64,000 nt of DNA, taken from positions 38,501 to 102,500 of the forward strand of contig CAUYUJ010016155.1 in NCBI GenBank assembly GCA_963575745.1, given 5' to 3'. Source of the DNA: Prorocentrum cordatum. Taxonomy: Eukaryota > Sar > Dinophyceae > Prorocentrales > Prorocentraceae. This document shows, piece by piece, positions 49,761 through 61,499 of this stretch (the stretch's first letter is position 1; each line of letters opens with the position of its first letter). The position numbers and the translations under genes were made by a program. Below the pieces are notes generated by a model. The model searched no databases. It saw only the letters and a list, made by a program, of their open reading frames with translations, and had not been told where the DNA came from.

Positions 49761-52700
49761 CACTTGCGCCCACTAGCGCGCAAAAGCGGCCCCATGTTTC
49801 GCGCCGTTCCTCAATTTACTTATCAACATTCATCTTCATTGTTCCTAATCCTCACTGTCGTCGTCGCCGCGAGCGCAGCGCGGCGACGCGCCTGCGCCCG
49901 CAGGGCGCTTTCCCCAAGAAGGCTTGCACCCCCGCGTCGCAGTCGCCCCCCCTCGCCATTCCCGCCCCGCGCCCCCCTCGCGGCCACGCGGGGGGGGGCG
50001 GGGAGCGGCAAAGGGGCGCCGCATCGCCGCGCCCGCCGTAGAGACCGGGGCGCGGCTCGCCCCCCTCCGCTTCGCCGTCGGCCCCCTATCATGAGCCGGC
50101 GCGCCAGCTTGCCCGCCCCCACCACGGCCGCCGCGGCGGCGCCATCGGGAAGGTCGAAGGCGGCGTCAAGGAGTTCGGCGCCGCAGTGGCCCAGGCGGCC
50201 GCCGCGGGCGAACACGCAGACTTCCCGCACCCTGACGACGGTTCTGGCAGGCAGAGCTGCCACGGCGGGGGAGGTCACGCCCCTGCCCATGGCCATCCAC
50301 AACAGGAACGCGCGGGGCGCCGCGACCAAAGCCTCGCGGGTCGACCCCGACGCCAACGTCAGCGCCAGCGGCTTCTTGGCGACATCCCTGGGCGCCTTGA
50401 CCTCGGCCGCCCCACAAGCGGGCCCGCGCGCGCATGCTCTTGACATCGCCGACGAAGACGAGGCCCGATCAGGTCGGGGGCGTCGCCGGTGAACGCGAAA
50501 TCGCGAAATCTGCAAATTGACTTTCGGCGCCGCGACCACATCCTTCGCCGCCCCCTCGACCCTGGGCGGGGAGGCAGGGGCGCCGACAAGGCGGCCCCCG
50601 TTGCGTGCGAGGCTGCGGCGGTCGACCCCGGCGACGGCGAGCATCCGCGGCTCGTCCGCGAGGGCGCCAAGGCCCGCAACGCCCCGGCACCGCCCGGCAA
50701 AGGGGGCCGCGATCGAGGAGACATCGGATCACCCACATCGGCGCCCACGTCGGCGCCGACGAGGGCCCCGTCGACCCTTGCGCTCGCCCCCTTGCGCCGC
50801 GACCCACGACGCGACGGGCGCGGCCCGCTCGCCGCCGTTCGCGGGCTCGCCAGATTCGAGCTCGCGCGCCGCGACGCCCGAGAGCGCCGATTGGTCTTCA
50901 CCGGAGCAAATAAGGCTGGAAGTCAAGCGCGCCCGGACAAGTGCGCCGCGCGGGCGCCGTCGAATCCGTCGCGACCGCGTCGCAGCCGAAGGCGCGCGAC
51001 GGTCGCCGCCCCACCCCGCCCGAGCGCCCATGGGGACAGACCTCGCCGCCAGCCGCAGAAGGCCAGGCCCCGCGCGAGGGCGTCTCTTGAACCCATGGCA
51101 AGGACAGAAAGTGCCCTGACGGAGAGATCAACGGGCGCCGGTCGCGGGGACAACGGCCCTCACGGGGCCCGGCGCACCCGCGCCCGTCGAGATCGCCGAA
51201 GAGCATCGCGCATCGCGCTCATTGAAGAAACGCGCCAGCATTTCTTCGGGGACGAGCCGGGCAAGAAAGCGCCCAAGGCCGACGCGGGCGACTCTGCCCC
51301 GCCCCGAGCACGGGCGCCGAGCTGACCCCCACCCCGCGCATCAGCGCCGCCGGGCAGGCGCCGCCCTTCTCCGCTCTGGCACCGTCGCGCCCGCAGCTCT
51401 CATGTTCGCCGACCCAACCGTCGCCTCATCCGAGAAGTGATCCGGTCGAGGAGACGCGCCGCACCGCGGCGACGCGGGCTCTGGGGCGTCGGCGCCCGCG
51501 CCCACGATCTTGGCGGAGGCGCCCGGGGAGACCCCCCCCCCGTCGAAAGCCAACGCGCGCCCGGCGCGCCAAGACCCCGGGCGCCCGCGCCCGAGGCGCA
51601 AGATGCACCTCGGGCGCCCGACGCCGAGGCGCACGGGGCAGCCGCGGCCACCCCGCGCGAGATCGAGGCGCCTCGGCCCGATACCGAGGCGCCCAGGCCC
51701 ATGGGAGAGGCGCCCATGCCAGGGGCCGAGCGACCAGAGGAGCGCGCGCCACGCGCCAAGCCACTGCCCGGGTGACCGACCAGAGAGGCATCGAGGCCGA
51801 GCGAGATCGCCCCCGGGGGCGGACCGCGCCGGACTGCAAGATGCGGGCCCGCAAGGACACATGCGCGAGGATCGTCGCCGCGACCGAGATCCGCGCGCCC
51901 GCCGAGGCCATGGCCCGCAACCTCCCGCGCGTCGGCGCCGACGCCACGGACGGCAAGACCTCCTAGACCAAGACCGCCGCAGCTCGCCTCAAGTTCGGGG
52001 CCGCCCGCAAAGGCCACGGCGACGACGGCGAGGTCGAAGTCGACGACGTTTGAAAATGTTGCGGAGGGGATCCAGGACCGCGAGCACCTCGATGGCACGG
52101 GCGAGGGCCGCCGCGGCGACGCCAGGGGGCGGCGGTTCGTAGTTCGCCCATGCCAACGCGCCATCTAGATGCTTAGCGAGACGGGCGACGAGGCCCCCGA
52201 GGACGCGGAGGACGAAGGGGGGCGAGGGCGAGGGCGGGGGCGACGAGCGCGGCCCCTGTCGCCTCCGCGCCCGCCCGCTCTGCCCCAGAGCATGATTGGC
52301 TCATTATCACGAGAGCCCAATGCCTGCGAGGGCGCCCAGGTCGGACCGCGCCATGCCTCAGCGCGCACAGTACAAGCGCAGCCCTGCGAGCTCGGCTTGG
52401 AACTGCGCGGGAGCGGCAGCTTTGTTTTTATCCGGCGTGCAAGATTGGCGCAGTGGCCCGGTTGTTTTCAAACTGCGAGCACGGCGCGTCGGCGACGCAG
52501 CGCGCGGCGCGCCGGAGCCGCGAAACCCGCGCCCTCGACGCATCTGCCAGCGCCGCAGCTTCGGCACGGCGCGCGCGCGCGCCCAAGATCGATGGGGCGC
52601 GCATCAATGTCGACCCCGCGCTCGACGTCGACATCGCCGCTGCAGCGACGCGCGCGGACCCCGTCGATCGCGCGCAAGACCGGCATCTGTTCCCGACGTG

Positions 52701-54990
52701 GCAGCGCGACCAACGGATGGACGTGGGCCTGGAGCACCAGCGTCGCAAGGCGCCCAAGAAAGGCGTCGTCTCGCGCGCGGAGCGCGGCGCCAGGGGTTTC
52801 CAAGCTCGTCTTGCCGAGCTCCGACGCCGAGGCCAGGGCCGAGCGCCCGGACATGATCGAGCGACGCCTTGGGGGGGCCCGCCGCAGCATCGCGTGCGCG
52901 CGCCGCGCGATCGCCGAGCGCAGCGCGCTGTCGCGCGAAATCGGTCGCGCCGCTGAACCGAGCGGCATACCAAGGGCCAGCCTTTGGGCCGGCAGCGCCT
53001 GGCCGGCTGGCAATCCCCCGACGCGTCGCGCGAGTCGGGGCCGCGCGGCCAATGCGACGCGCGCGCGCAACACGCCGCCCACGGTTCCGGTTGCGCAGCA
53101 TGCGCGCCCCCCGCCGCCACCAGGCGGCATTCGCGTCGCGGGGGCAGCGGGGCGCGAGCGCCGGGCCGCGCCACTTGCAAAAAGGAATAAAGTAAAGCCC
53201 CTCGCAGTCGCGGCGCCGGGGCGGGGCCGCGCCGGCGCCCGCGGGCCCTCGCCCGAAGCCCTGGAGCAACGGCTGTCAAAGGCGCGGGGCCGCCGCCTGA
53301 GCGACGCGGGCCGGGCGCGGCGCCCAATTCTCAACGTCGCGGCCGGCGCGGGGTCAGCCGCGCGCGGGAAAACACGGAAACGCCGTCTGCGACTGAGGGC
53401 CTCCTCGTCAATGTCGGCGCGCGGCGCGTCGCGCGCCGCGCCACGCGCCCGCGCGAGGCGGCGCGGGCGCGGGCGCGACCCGAGACCCCGCTCGGCGCCC
53501 GCCTCGGGGGCCCCCGCCCGAGCGCCCAAGGGAGCGAGTAGGAGGCCACAGGGGGGCAGCGAAGAACACCCAAGCCTCGCCGCGCGGTCTCCACGACGAC
53601 GACTCGATTGCACGGAGAAAAGAACACCACTGTCACAATCCCCCGACGTCGGCGCGGAATCCGCGCGACGTTCCGGCCCAGAAGGCCACCGCCCGCAAGT
53701 TCTCTGCGCCGCCACTGAAACGCTGCCCCGCTGCCGACCTCGCGGCCGCACGACCGAGCCCCTCCGGCGGGCGGCGGAGTGCGCCCGAGCAGGGCCGCGC
53801 CCACCGACTCCGCGGCGCACGCAACGGGGAAAACAATAACCCCCGAGCTCGCGGGACCAGCACGAAGCCGGCAATGTCACAGCAAGGGCCGCAGGTCCAG
53901 GGGGGCACCTCTAAGGAGCGACATGGGCCCGGCGCGGCGCCCAACCCACGCGTCGCCGAGATGGCGCGCCGCCGCGGCCGCGGCCCCCCCGAGGCCCTCA
54001 CGGCGGCCCATGGAGCAGGGCTGACCACGGCCCCCCCCGTCTCGACTGGCAACGGCGTCGCGGCCAAGGCGCATTTCGAGGGGGCCACGGGGGCGCCGCG
54101 TCGAGCTGGGCCCGCCCCCAATGCATTCTCCATCCTGCGGACCACTGCGCGACCGCGTTCGCCGCCCCGCTGACGGGCGCCACCCCCAGGCCCAGCCCGC
54201 CCCCCTCGCGCCCGCGGGGGCGTCGTTCTGCGATCTACCCGCGCATCCGCGCGCGCGCCCCTGCGCGTTCAGAGGCACCTGCACGTGGGATCCTTTTCCT
54301 GGTCCCGACGGGCTGCCCGCCTCCTTCCAATCGGCCGGCAACTGCGCCCCCCCCCCCCCCCCCCCCCAGCGCGTCTTCCCGCTACGGCCATCCCGGCAGT
54401 TGCGAGGTCGCGCGCTCGGGCGGGGCGATGGCGGCGCGAGACACGTCGGCGGCTGCTCCCTCGCAAAACCGCCCCCCGTCGCATCCGCGCGTTCGACCGC
54501 CCCGTCTCGTGGCGCCATCGGGTCGACGACGCCGGAGTCGCCTCCGACGCCCCGCCAGCTGTCCAACCCTGATGTTCGTTCGCCAGCGACCCGAGTTCGC
54601 TTCGCCCTCGCGTCAGCTCCTGCGCCCCAGGCCTCGCCCACGCCTTCCCCGCTCGCGCCCATCGGGCCGCCCCTCCTTTGGAAGGGCGCGTTCCCCCGCG
54701 AGCCCCCCCCGACGCATGCCCACGCAGGTCTGTGCGACGTGCTAGTGATGTCCTTCCCTGCGTCGCTGTGCGCATCCAGCGCAGCAGCCGCGCGCCCCTT
54801 GCCGACCTCCTCCACGCGCGGCCACTAACCCAGCACAGGGCCTTCCCCCTGGAGTTCCGCTCGAGAAAACAGCATCCGCCAAAGCGGGAGCACGCGCGCA
54901 GGGCGACCTGGCCCAGCTGCGCCACCCCTTCCACGCCGCAGCTGGCCCAACGCGAATCTCATGATCTCGCCAGCGTGGGCGGCGCGCCGG
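49760..54990. other. 5.2-kb CpG-rich, GC-extreme block
   Basis: GC and CpG are far above the rest of the window, with CGCGCG, GGCGCC and GACGCC everywhere, so stop codons are rare in all frames. ORFs up to 556 codons occur on both strands over the same bases and cannot all be real. The more protein-like pieces are a minus-strand hydrophobic stretch (about 50090-50450: SRACARGPACGAA, RAFLLWMAMGRGV, VRVREVCVFARGG), a plus-strand Pro/Glu/Ala stretch (51600-51775: EAPRPDTEAPRP), and a plus-strand piece with one TAG (51772-52050). None is assignable. Confidence 0.5.
50090..50450 (-). CDS. weak candidate ORF in the GC-extreme block
   Basis: From ATG at about 50450: MSRACARGPACGAAEVKAPR, then LALTLASGSTREALVAAPRA, FLLWMAMGRGVTSPAVAAL, VREVCVFARGGRLGHCG and LLDAAFDLPDG. 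It is the most protein-like frame in the block, and it stays open to 49823 in low-complexity sequence. In such GC-rich DNA an open frame alone means little. Confidence 0.18.
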
Positions 54991-55360
54991 AGCCCCCACT
55001 CATGCGCTTCCAGGAATAACTATTCATCGCCGACGTTCCACAAATAATCCACGCACGCTTCACACACGACGCGGCGCCCCTCATCGAATGCCAAAACTTG
55101 CCCGCACCACCCCGCGCTGGACAAGAGCTGGAACAAACTGTCCGCGCAGAGAAACCGAGGAGAAACCAGACGTGACATCGCGCGCCAATGGAAAGGAGGA
55201 ATTGCTACACCACGGGAAGGCCCGGGCCAAAACAGCTCGGAGGATGATCCCGGCAAAGCAACCTAACAGCGATGTGTAGGAGCATATCTGGAAGCATTCC
55301 CCTTACGATTCAGATGAGAATCCAGTTGTAGAATTCTGCTGTTCTCGCAGTCGCAGTCGC
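54991..55360. other. no gene seen
   Basis: A transition from the GC block to the hexamer satellite. GGGAAGGCCCGGGCCAAAAC followed by AGCTCGGAGGA (55213-55245) resembles GGGCCCCGGCCAAAACAACT at 57236 and 57655. Confidence 0.5.
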
Positions 55361-55364
55361 ATTC

Positions 55365-57000
55365 GCGATGACAGTCGCAGCGGCAACGGCAGTCGCAGTC
55401 ACAGCCTCAGCCTGCCTCAGCCTCAGCCTCAGCCTGCCTCAGCCTCAGCCTGCCTCAGCCTCAGCCTCAGCCCGCTTCAGCCTCAGCCTCAGTCTGCCTT
55501 CAGCCTCGGCCTCAGCCTCAGCCTGCCTCAGCCTCAGCCTGCATCAGCCTCAGCCTCAGCCTGCCTCAGCATCAGCCTGCCTCAGCCTCAGCCTCAGCCT
55601 GCCTCAGCCTCAGCCTCAGCCTGCTTCAGCCTCAGCCACAGTCTGCCTTCAGCCTTGGCCTCAGCCTCAGCCTGCCTCAGCCTCAGCCTGCATCAGCCTC
55701 AGCCTCAGCCTCAGCCTGCCTCAGCATCAGCCTGCATCAGCCTCAGCCTCAGCCTGCCTCCGCCTCAGCCTCAGCCTCAGCCTGCCTCAGCCTCAGCCTC
55801 AGTCTGCCTTCAGACTCGGCCTCAGCCTCAGCCTGCCTCAGCCTCAGCCTGCCTCACCCTCAGCCTCAGCCTCAGCCTGCCTCAGCCTCAGCCTGCCTCA
55901 GCCTCAGCCTCAGCCTGCCTCAGCCTCAGCCTCAGCCTGCTTCAGCCTCAGCCTCAGTCTGCCTTCAGCCTCGGCCTCAGCCTCAGCCTGCCTCAGCCTC
56001 AGCCTGCTTTCAGCCTCAGCATCAGCCTGCCTCAGCCTCGGACCCCAGCCTCATCCTGCCTCAGCCTCGCCTGCATCAGCCTCCAGCCTCAGCCTCAAGC
56101 CGCTCGACATAGCCCTGCTCAGCCCTCAGCCTCAGCCTGCCCAGCCTCGAGCCTCAGACCTGCTTCAGCCTCAGCCTCAGTCCTGCCTTCAGCCTCGCCG
56201 CAGCCTCTAGCCTGCCTTAGCCACAGCCTGCATCAGGCCGCAGCCTCATCCTCACCTGCCTCAGCATCATCTGCCTCAACTGAGACTCAGCCTGCCCTCT
56301 GCCTCAGCCTCAGCCTGCCTTCGCCTCAGCCTCAACTGCCTTCAGCCTCCCACCTCGCCCTCAGTCCTCAGCCTGCCTCACCTCAGCCTGCATCAGCCTC
56401 AGCCTGCTACCCAGCTCAGCCTGCCCAGCCTGCAAAGCCTGCCACAGACACAGCCTCAGACCTGCCTCAGCCTCACCTCACCAACTTCAGCCTCAGCTAC
56501 AGTCTGCTTCAGCCTCGCCTCAGCCCTTCAGCCTCAGCCTCAGACTCAGCCTCAGCCTGCCTCAGCATCAGCCTGCCTCAGCCTCAGCCTCAGCCTGCCT
56601 CAGCCTCAGCCTCAGCCTGCTTCAGCCTCAGCCTCAGTCTGCCTTCAGCCTCGGCCTCAGCCTCAGCCTGCCTCAGCCTCAGCCTGCATCAGCCTCAGCC
56701 GCAGCCTCAGCCTGCCTCAGCCTCAGCCTGCCTCAGCCTCAGCCTCAGCCTGCTTCAGACTCAGCCTCAGTCTGCCTTCAGCCTCGGCCTCAGCCTCAGC
56801 CTGCCTCAGCCTCAGCCTGCATCAGCCTCAGCCTCATCCTCAGCCTGCCTCAGCATCAGCCTGCTTCAGCCTCAGCCTCAGCCTGCCTCAGCCTCAGCCT
56901 CAGTCTGCTTCAGCCTCAGCCTCAGTCTGCCTTCAGCCTCGGCCTCAGCCTCAGCCTGCCTCAGCCTCTGCCTGCCTCAGCCTCAGCATCAGCCTGTCTC
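55365..57000. repeat. 1.6-kb CAGCCT hexanucleotide satellite
   Basis: CAGCCT units, with the variants TGCCTCAGC, CATCAGC and TCTGCCTTCAGCCTCGG at intervals. The higher-order phrase CTTCAGCCTCAGCC, CAGTCTGCCTTCAGCCTCGG returns at about 55465, 55622, 55792, 55940, 56620, 56752 and 56900, about 130-170 bases apart where adjacent. The middle (56050-56500) is more degraded. Ser/Ala/Pro/Leu/Gln ORFs are shadows. Confidence 0.97.
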
Positions 57001-57817
57001 AGCATTCAAAATGTGGCCGGGGAATGGAGTTCTGGGAACTCGAAGAACACGAAGTGCCTATAGTTGGCTCCGGGCATTCAAAATCATGCCTAGGAATGGA
57101 GTTCTGGGAACTCGAAGAGCACGAAGTGGCCTATAGTTGGCCCCGGGCATTCAAAATCATGCCCAGGAATGGAATTCTGGGAACTCGAAGACCACGAAGT
57201 GGCCTACAGTTGGCTCCGGGCATTCAGAATCATAGGGCCCCGGCCAAAACAACTCGGAGGAAAAAGGCTAGGAAGGAGGCGAGGAAAAGGGGGAAGCGGA
57301 AACATCACGCTGCGAATAGCAAGCCAGCGGCAGTGAACATCCGAATGCTCTTGCGAAACGCACGCACGCACGCAAATGTCCGCGGGCCCCGCGTGGATCA
57401 GCCTCAGCCTCAGCCTGCCTCAGCATTCAAAATGTGGCACAGGAATGGAGTTCTGGACTCGAAGACCACGAAGTGGCCTACGTTGGCTCCGGGCATTCAA
57501 AATCATGCCTAGGAATGGAGTTCTGGGAACTCGAAGAGCACGAAGTGGCCTATAGTTGGCCCCGGGCATTCAAAATCATGCCCAGGAATGGAATTCTGGG
57601 AACTCGAAGACCACGAAGTGGCCTACAGTTGGCTCCGGGCATTCAGAATCATAGGGCCCCGGCCAAAACAACTCGGAGGAAAAAGGCTAGGAAGGAGGCG
57701 AGGAAAAGGGGGAAGCGGAAACATCACGCTGCGAATAGCAAGCCAGCGGCAGTGAACATCCGAATGCTCTTGCGAAACGCACGCACGCACGCAAATGTCC
57801 GCGGGCCCCGCGTGGAG
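57000..57817. repeat. two-level tandem duplication (about 410 bp x 2, with 72-bp sub-units)
   Basis: Copy 1 starts at AGCATTCAAAATGTGG (57000) and ends GGGCCCCGCGTGGA (57398). A short CAGCCT bridge leads to copy 2 (57422-57817). Each copy begins with 2-3 units of 72-73 bases (GGAATGGAGTTCTGGGAACT, CGAAGAGCACGAAGTGGCC, CCGGGCATTCAAAATCATGC; 57021, 57093, 57166). The last 220 bases of the two copies are almost identical, so the duplication is recent. Confidence 0.93.
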
Positions 57818-58075
57818 GCGCAGCAGACATGCGGCGTTCTTTCCTGCCCACTCGTCGTTCCGCGCCAACGCGTTGCGGCGCGCGTCTCACTCAGACTCGC
57901 TCGCGCTTCGTTCACTCATGCTCGAACACAATCGCACTCGGACGACTCGCCCACGCAAGCCTGCGCACGAGGTCGCGCTCCCTGTCTTCCCGGGCGCGAG
58001 GCAGCTCGTCACGTAACCAAACACGAGGGGAGTAGCTGAATTGCCATCGTGCGCTGATGAGGCCGAGCTGCGGCC

Positions 58076-58124
<49 letters not shown>

Positions 58125-58600
58125 GCGGGCGCAACAACAACTCGATACTCTTCACGCCCGCACAGACTCAATACTGCCTGGCTGCTTTCACAATGAGATT
58201 CGCTCATACACGAGACCGCGCGTTCCCAGACCGAGGAAGATTGATCGATTCATACGTAGACGCCCAGCACTCTGACTCACTCACCTTCAGACGCATGCGC
58301 AGTCGAACGCCCACCCACAAAACGTTGGGGCGCAGCCAAAATGGCGCGAGGGGCGTACCACGATGTGACCAGGGAGGCAACCAGCCAGTACACTGCGTCG
58401 ACTGCCATGGGTGCATAAAGTGGCCCAAACTGGTGCACCGGGTGGCGCCACCAAAGTCGCACACCACGTCTCCGCTGGTGGGGATTCGCGAAGCGTCAAC
58501 AATTTCCTGGCATGTCCCCCGCCATGTGCTGACATCTGCTGGGACGCGCTGCCATTTGGTGCGCCTTGAGACGAACGACCACTCGAAAAAAATAGCCCCA
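57818..58600. other. no supported gene; (CA)n run
   Basis: A (CA)n microsatellite lies at 58077-58121. A plus-strand frame of 136 codons (58193-58603) with VHCVDCHGCIKWPKLVHRV and overlapping minus-strand frames are equally open, so none is preferred. Confidence 0.45.
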
Positions 58601-58953
58601 TGAGTTATTATCTAACGAAAGGCCAGAAGAGGACCCCACAGAGGTCCACAATAGCCAATAGCCCCAAAAATGATTCCACGCCCATTCCCATCAGCGACGA
58701 CGCCGCAAAACACCAGCACCCACCGACCCCGCTGCCTGAAGGCGCGACGGCATCCCAGCGACCCAGGAACAGTGGCGCACCCCAAGCGCCCAAGAAACAT
58801 ATGCAGCTCGCCTCTCGCGTTGCGAACACCCCAAACAACCGCCCAACCTCGCAAGAACCCTCCAACCAACCCAACAGTCTCCAAGAACGCCCCCGGACAC
58901 CCCGAAATAAACGCGCACATGCACCGTCCATACGAGGCCACTCCTTAGCGTGA
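58600..58953 (+). CDS. weak candidate ORF, 117 codons
   Basis: ATG 58600 to TGA: MSYYLTKGQKRTPQRSTIAN, then Pro/Asn/Ser/Gln-rich sequence and a basic end (RTPRNKRAHAPS). It is hydrophilic and probably disordered if real. No motif, and minus-strand frames are open too. Confidence 0.2.
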   Translation: MSYYLTKGQKRTPQRSTIANSPKNDSTPIPISDDAAKHQHPPTPLPEGATASQRPRNSGAPQAPKKHMQLASRVANTPNNRPTSQEPSNQPNSLQERPRTPRNKRAHAPSIRGHSLA

Positions 58954-59699
58954 CCCGCCGCGAAAGCTACAGCTGGGGCCCAATGGGCCCCTGAGAAAGG
59001 CCCAGACGCTTCTTTCGGGTCGCCTCCTTCTCACCCTCCCCATCCTCCATCGCATTAGTCCTCCTGCTCCTCGCCCTCCTGCTCCTCCTCCACGACGAGA
59101 TTGTGCCCCCTCCTACCTCGCGCGTTGACCCCTTCGTGCTGAGGTCGAACCCCTCATGCCTCGACACCTCATGCTGGGGAACTCGGCTCCTGCTACCCAC
59201 CACGAGCACAGCGCGCCCCTTAACGCGAGCCCGCGCAACGGCACCAGCTGGGGCACTGCAGTTCCTCGAAGCCGCTCCCGTCATCCGCGTCATCAAGCCG
59301 CCCCCCCCCAAATCCCTCCCCCCTGGCATGCTCCAGCACGCGGCCCCTACAATTGATAAATGTATTGCAACACGAAAACGTCGCGAACCACAACCGCCAA
59401 CTGCTCCCACGACTACATCTGGCACCTCTACTGGCACACTGACCTCCATGGGCTTCTCTGGGGTCGGCGGCTGAGGCGGCAGCCTTATTTGTTTAATTTT
59501 CCTTCATGAAAAACAAATAGTTCTACCACCGCCCCCCGGGGTTGAAGATTCACCTGTTTCGCCGTGCAATTTACATACGATTCCGCCCCATCGTCCATCC
59601 TAAATGTGAATCTACATCATCCCAGGGGGGCGGTATCGCCCCGTCCCCCGCCATCCTCTGCAAAAAAACTATGCGCGCACATTCGTTTATCGAAAATCA
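58954..59699. other. no firm gene
   Basis: A plus-strand frame (59103-59474) ends with APVIRVIKPPPPKSLPPG and IDKCIATRKRREPQPP. Its Pro/Thr/Ser composition and lack of motifs leave it undecided. Confidence 0.35.
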
Positions 59700-60260
59700 T
59701 AAGCTTCCAATAGTCCTTTGCAAAAAATGGGACGCGCGCGTCGTCGCGCGCATGCCGAAATCCTTCAAAAACCTTGGTGTCGAACGGATTTCAAAATCGA
59801 GTTTCAAAATCGAATTTCAAAAACATTCTCGCAACACTGATTTTCAAAACAAAAAATGCGGGCGCGCTCATGCGAATTCTGGAAAATCAGAAGTTGATTT
59901 CAACATTTCATTAAATGCTACCACACGGGCTTCGCGCGCGCGCAAGTCGAAATCGTTCGAACGCATTTGCGCGCGGGCCGTCGCGAAAATTCCTTGCAAA
60001 AAAACGGGACGAAGTGCACGTCGCGCGCGCATGCCGATTTTTTTCAAAGAAAAAAATCCGGTTTGGGAAGAATTTCAAAATCGATAACACAAAAAATTCG
60101 GAAACAAAGTTTCGCAACAATGATTTTCAACAGAAACGCGCGCGGGATCTCGCGAATTCCTGGACAATGCTTCAACCTGTTCATTCGATGCTACCAAACG
60201 GGCTTCGCGCGCGTGTCGAAATCGTTCGAACGCCCTTGCGCGCGTGCTGGGGCGGCACGA
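59700..60260. repeat. about 273-bp tandem duplication of mixed AT/CpG sequence
   Basis: TTGCAAAAAATGGGACGCGC, CGCATGCCGAAATCC, GATTTTCAAAAC, GCGAATTCTGGA, ATGCTACCACACGGGCTTCG and AAATCGTTCGAACGC (59717-59965) recur in the same order at 59993-60237. A-rich and CGCG-rich segments alternate. Short Phe/Arg/Lys-rich ORFs are shadows. Confidence 0.85.
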
Positions 60261-60361
60261 CCCGTGTCGAATAATACAACGCGAGCCACTCTCGGGCGTC
60301 TGCCGCGCGCGCATTTCGAATTCCTTTCAAAACCCTTCATCACCGACGCGAAGACGCCGTC

Positions 60362-60577
60362 ATGGTCGTCGGCGTGATCGGCATCGGCGCCGTCACTGGC
60401 TGCCCCGTCGTCGCTGTCGGCATCGCCACCAGCATCGCTCCTATCATCATCGCGTCTACCATCGTCGACGTTGCCATGATACTGCGCCCGCCCAAGTCGC
60501 AGACTCGCACTGAAATGCCCGCTGGGATGCGCCGAGCGGCCAGCGCCACCGCGCGCGCGTCGCTCGCGCCAAACTAG
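60362..60577 (+). CDS. weak candidate small membrane ORF
   Basis: ATG 60362 to TAG: 71 codons with about 40 uninterrupted hydrophobic residues (VVGVIGIGAVTGCPVVAVGI, IIIASTIVDVAMIL) and a basic, Ala-rich tail. It could span a membrane twice. No neighbours, no homologue recognised, and GTC/GCC/ATC triplet sequence can give such a frame by chance. Confidence 0.22.
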   Translation: MVVGVIGIGAVTGCPVVAVGIATSIAPIIIASTIVDVAMILRPPKSQTRTEMPAGMRRAASATARASLAPN

Positions 60578-60885
60578 CTGGCCGCTGCGCGCGCGAGCAT
60601 GCGCGGGCTAGCGCGGCCGCAGAGATGCACCAGCCAACACCAAGCACTCATCGCAATCGCTTCCGCATGGGGTTTGCAAACCAAGCTGCGGGTGGGCGGG
60701 GGGGATGTTTGCGCCAGCGGTGGAGTGGACAACTTGGTGACTTATCCTCTCTGGGAAAATTCTACCCGCGTTACCCTCCGGGCTTATCCGTGACGCGCTT
60801 CGATTGGGCATTAATATATGACCGTGGCCATTCGTTCATTGCCCTTATGAGTTCAAAGCACATAGATTGCACCATATGCATATAT

Positions 60886-60982
60886 AACAACAATAATAAT
60901 AATAATAATATTAAAATACGAATAATAAGAATAGTAATAATAATAATAACAAAAATAATAATAATAAAAATAATAATGATGA
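60886..60982. repeat. (AAT)n microsatellite, imperfect
   Basis: AATAATAAT with ATAAGAATAG, AATAACAAAA and AATGATGAT interruptions. It gives Asn and Ile runs. Confidence 0.9.
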
Positions 60983-61409
60983 TAATAACTGCATTGGCGG
61001 TTTGGTTCCGGATGCTTCGCCGGCAAAACAATAAATCATCGCTTGCTTCAGCAGGGGAAACCGCGAGGCCTGGACGGGTGATCGGCTCATTTTTATGATA
61101 TCCCTGGTGCCTGCTGACACCACGTTCGCCCGATGCGCTTGCACGCTTGTGCGCAGGGGTGGAGAAGGAATGATGATTTTCCACGCGCAAAGGTTCTGGC
61201 AAACGACGAAGCATCAAATTGTTGCGATGGACCCTGTCCGTGAACGGGGAACGGGAAGGGAGCAGGGATGATGGGGGGGAATGAAAAAGCGGAAAGGGGG
61301 AGGGGGGGGGAAACGGGGAGAAGGTCCAGAGTAAGGAGCGGGCGAATGAGGACGGCCATCGGATGCCACGATCGTGGAGGTCGACGAAGAAGGCAGAGGG
61401 GGTAAGGGC

Positions 61410-61440
<31 letters not shown>

Positions 61441-61499
61441 CAGGTGATAGAGGTGCGGGACAAGACAGGCGGGCTGGCGTGAGCGCAACGAACGCACGG
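60983..61499. other. no gene seen; (GA)n and G-rich runs
   Basis: (GA)n at 61411-61440 and GGGGGGAAAC-type runs at 61275-61320. Nothing else is supported. Confidence 0.5.

Noticed and set aside
52169-53880. 556-codon plus and 470-codon minus ORFs
   Set aside because: They overlap fully on opposite strands in GC-extreme DNA with Arg/Ala/Pro composition and no motif.
55368-57136. 493- and 280-codon Ser/Ala/Pro/Leu/Gln ORFs
   Set aside because: Hexamer satellite has no stop in two frames; there is no non-repeat domain.
58328-58350. Spliced-leader-like AGCCAAAATGGC
   Set aside because: Only a 12-base palindromic core matches the dinoflagellate leader as I recall it; the 3' CTCAAG end is missing, so chance is likely.
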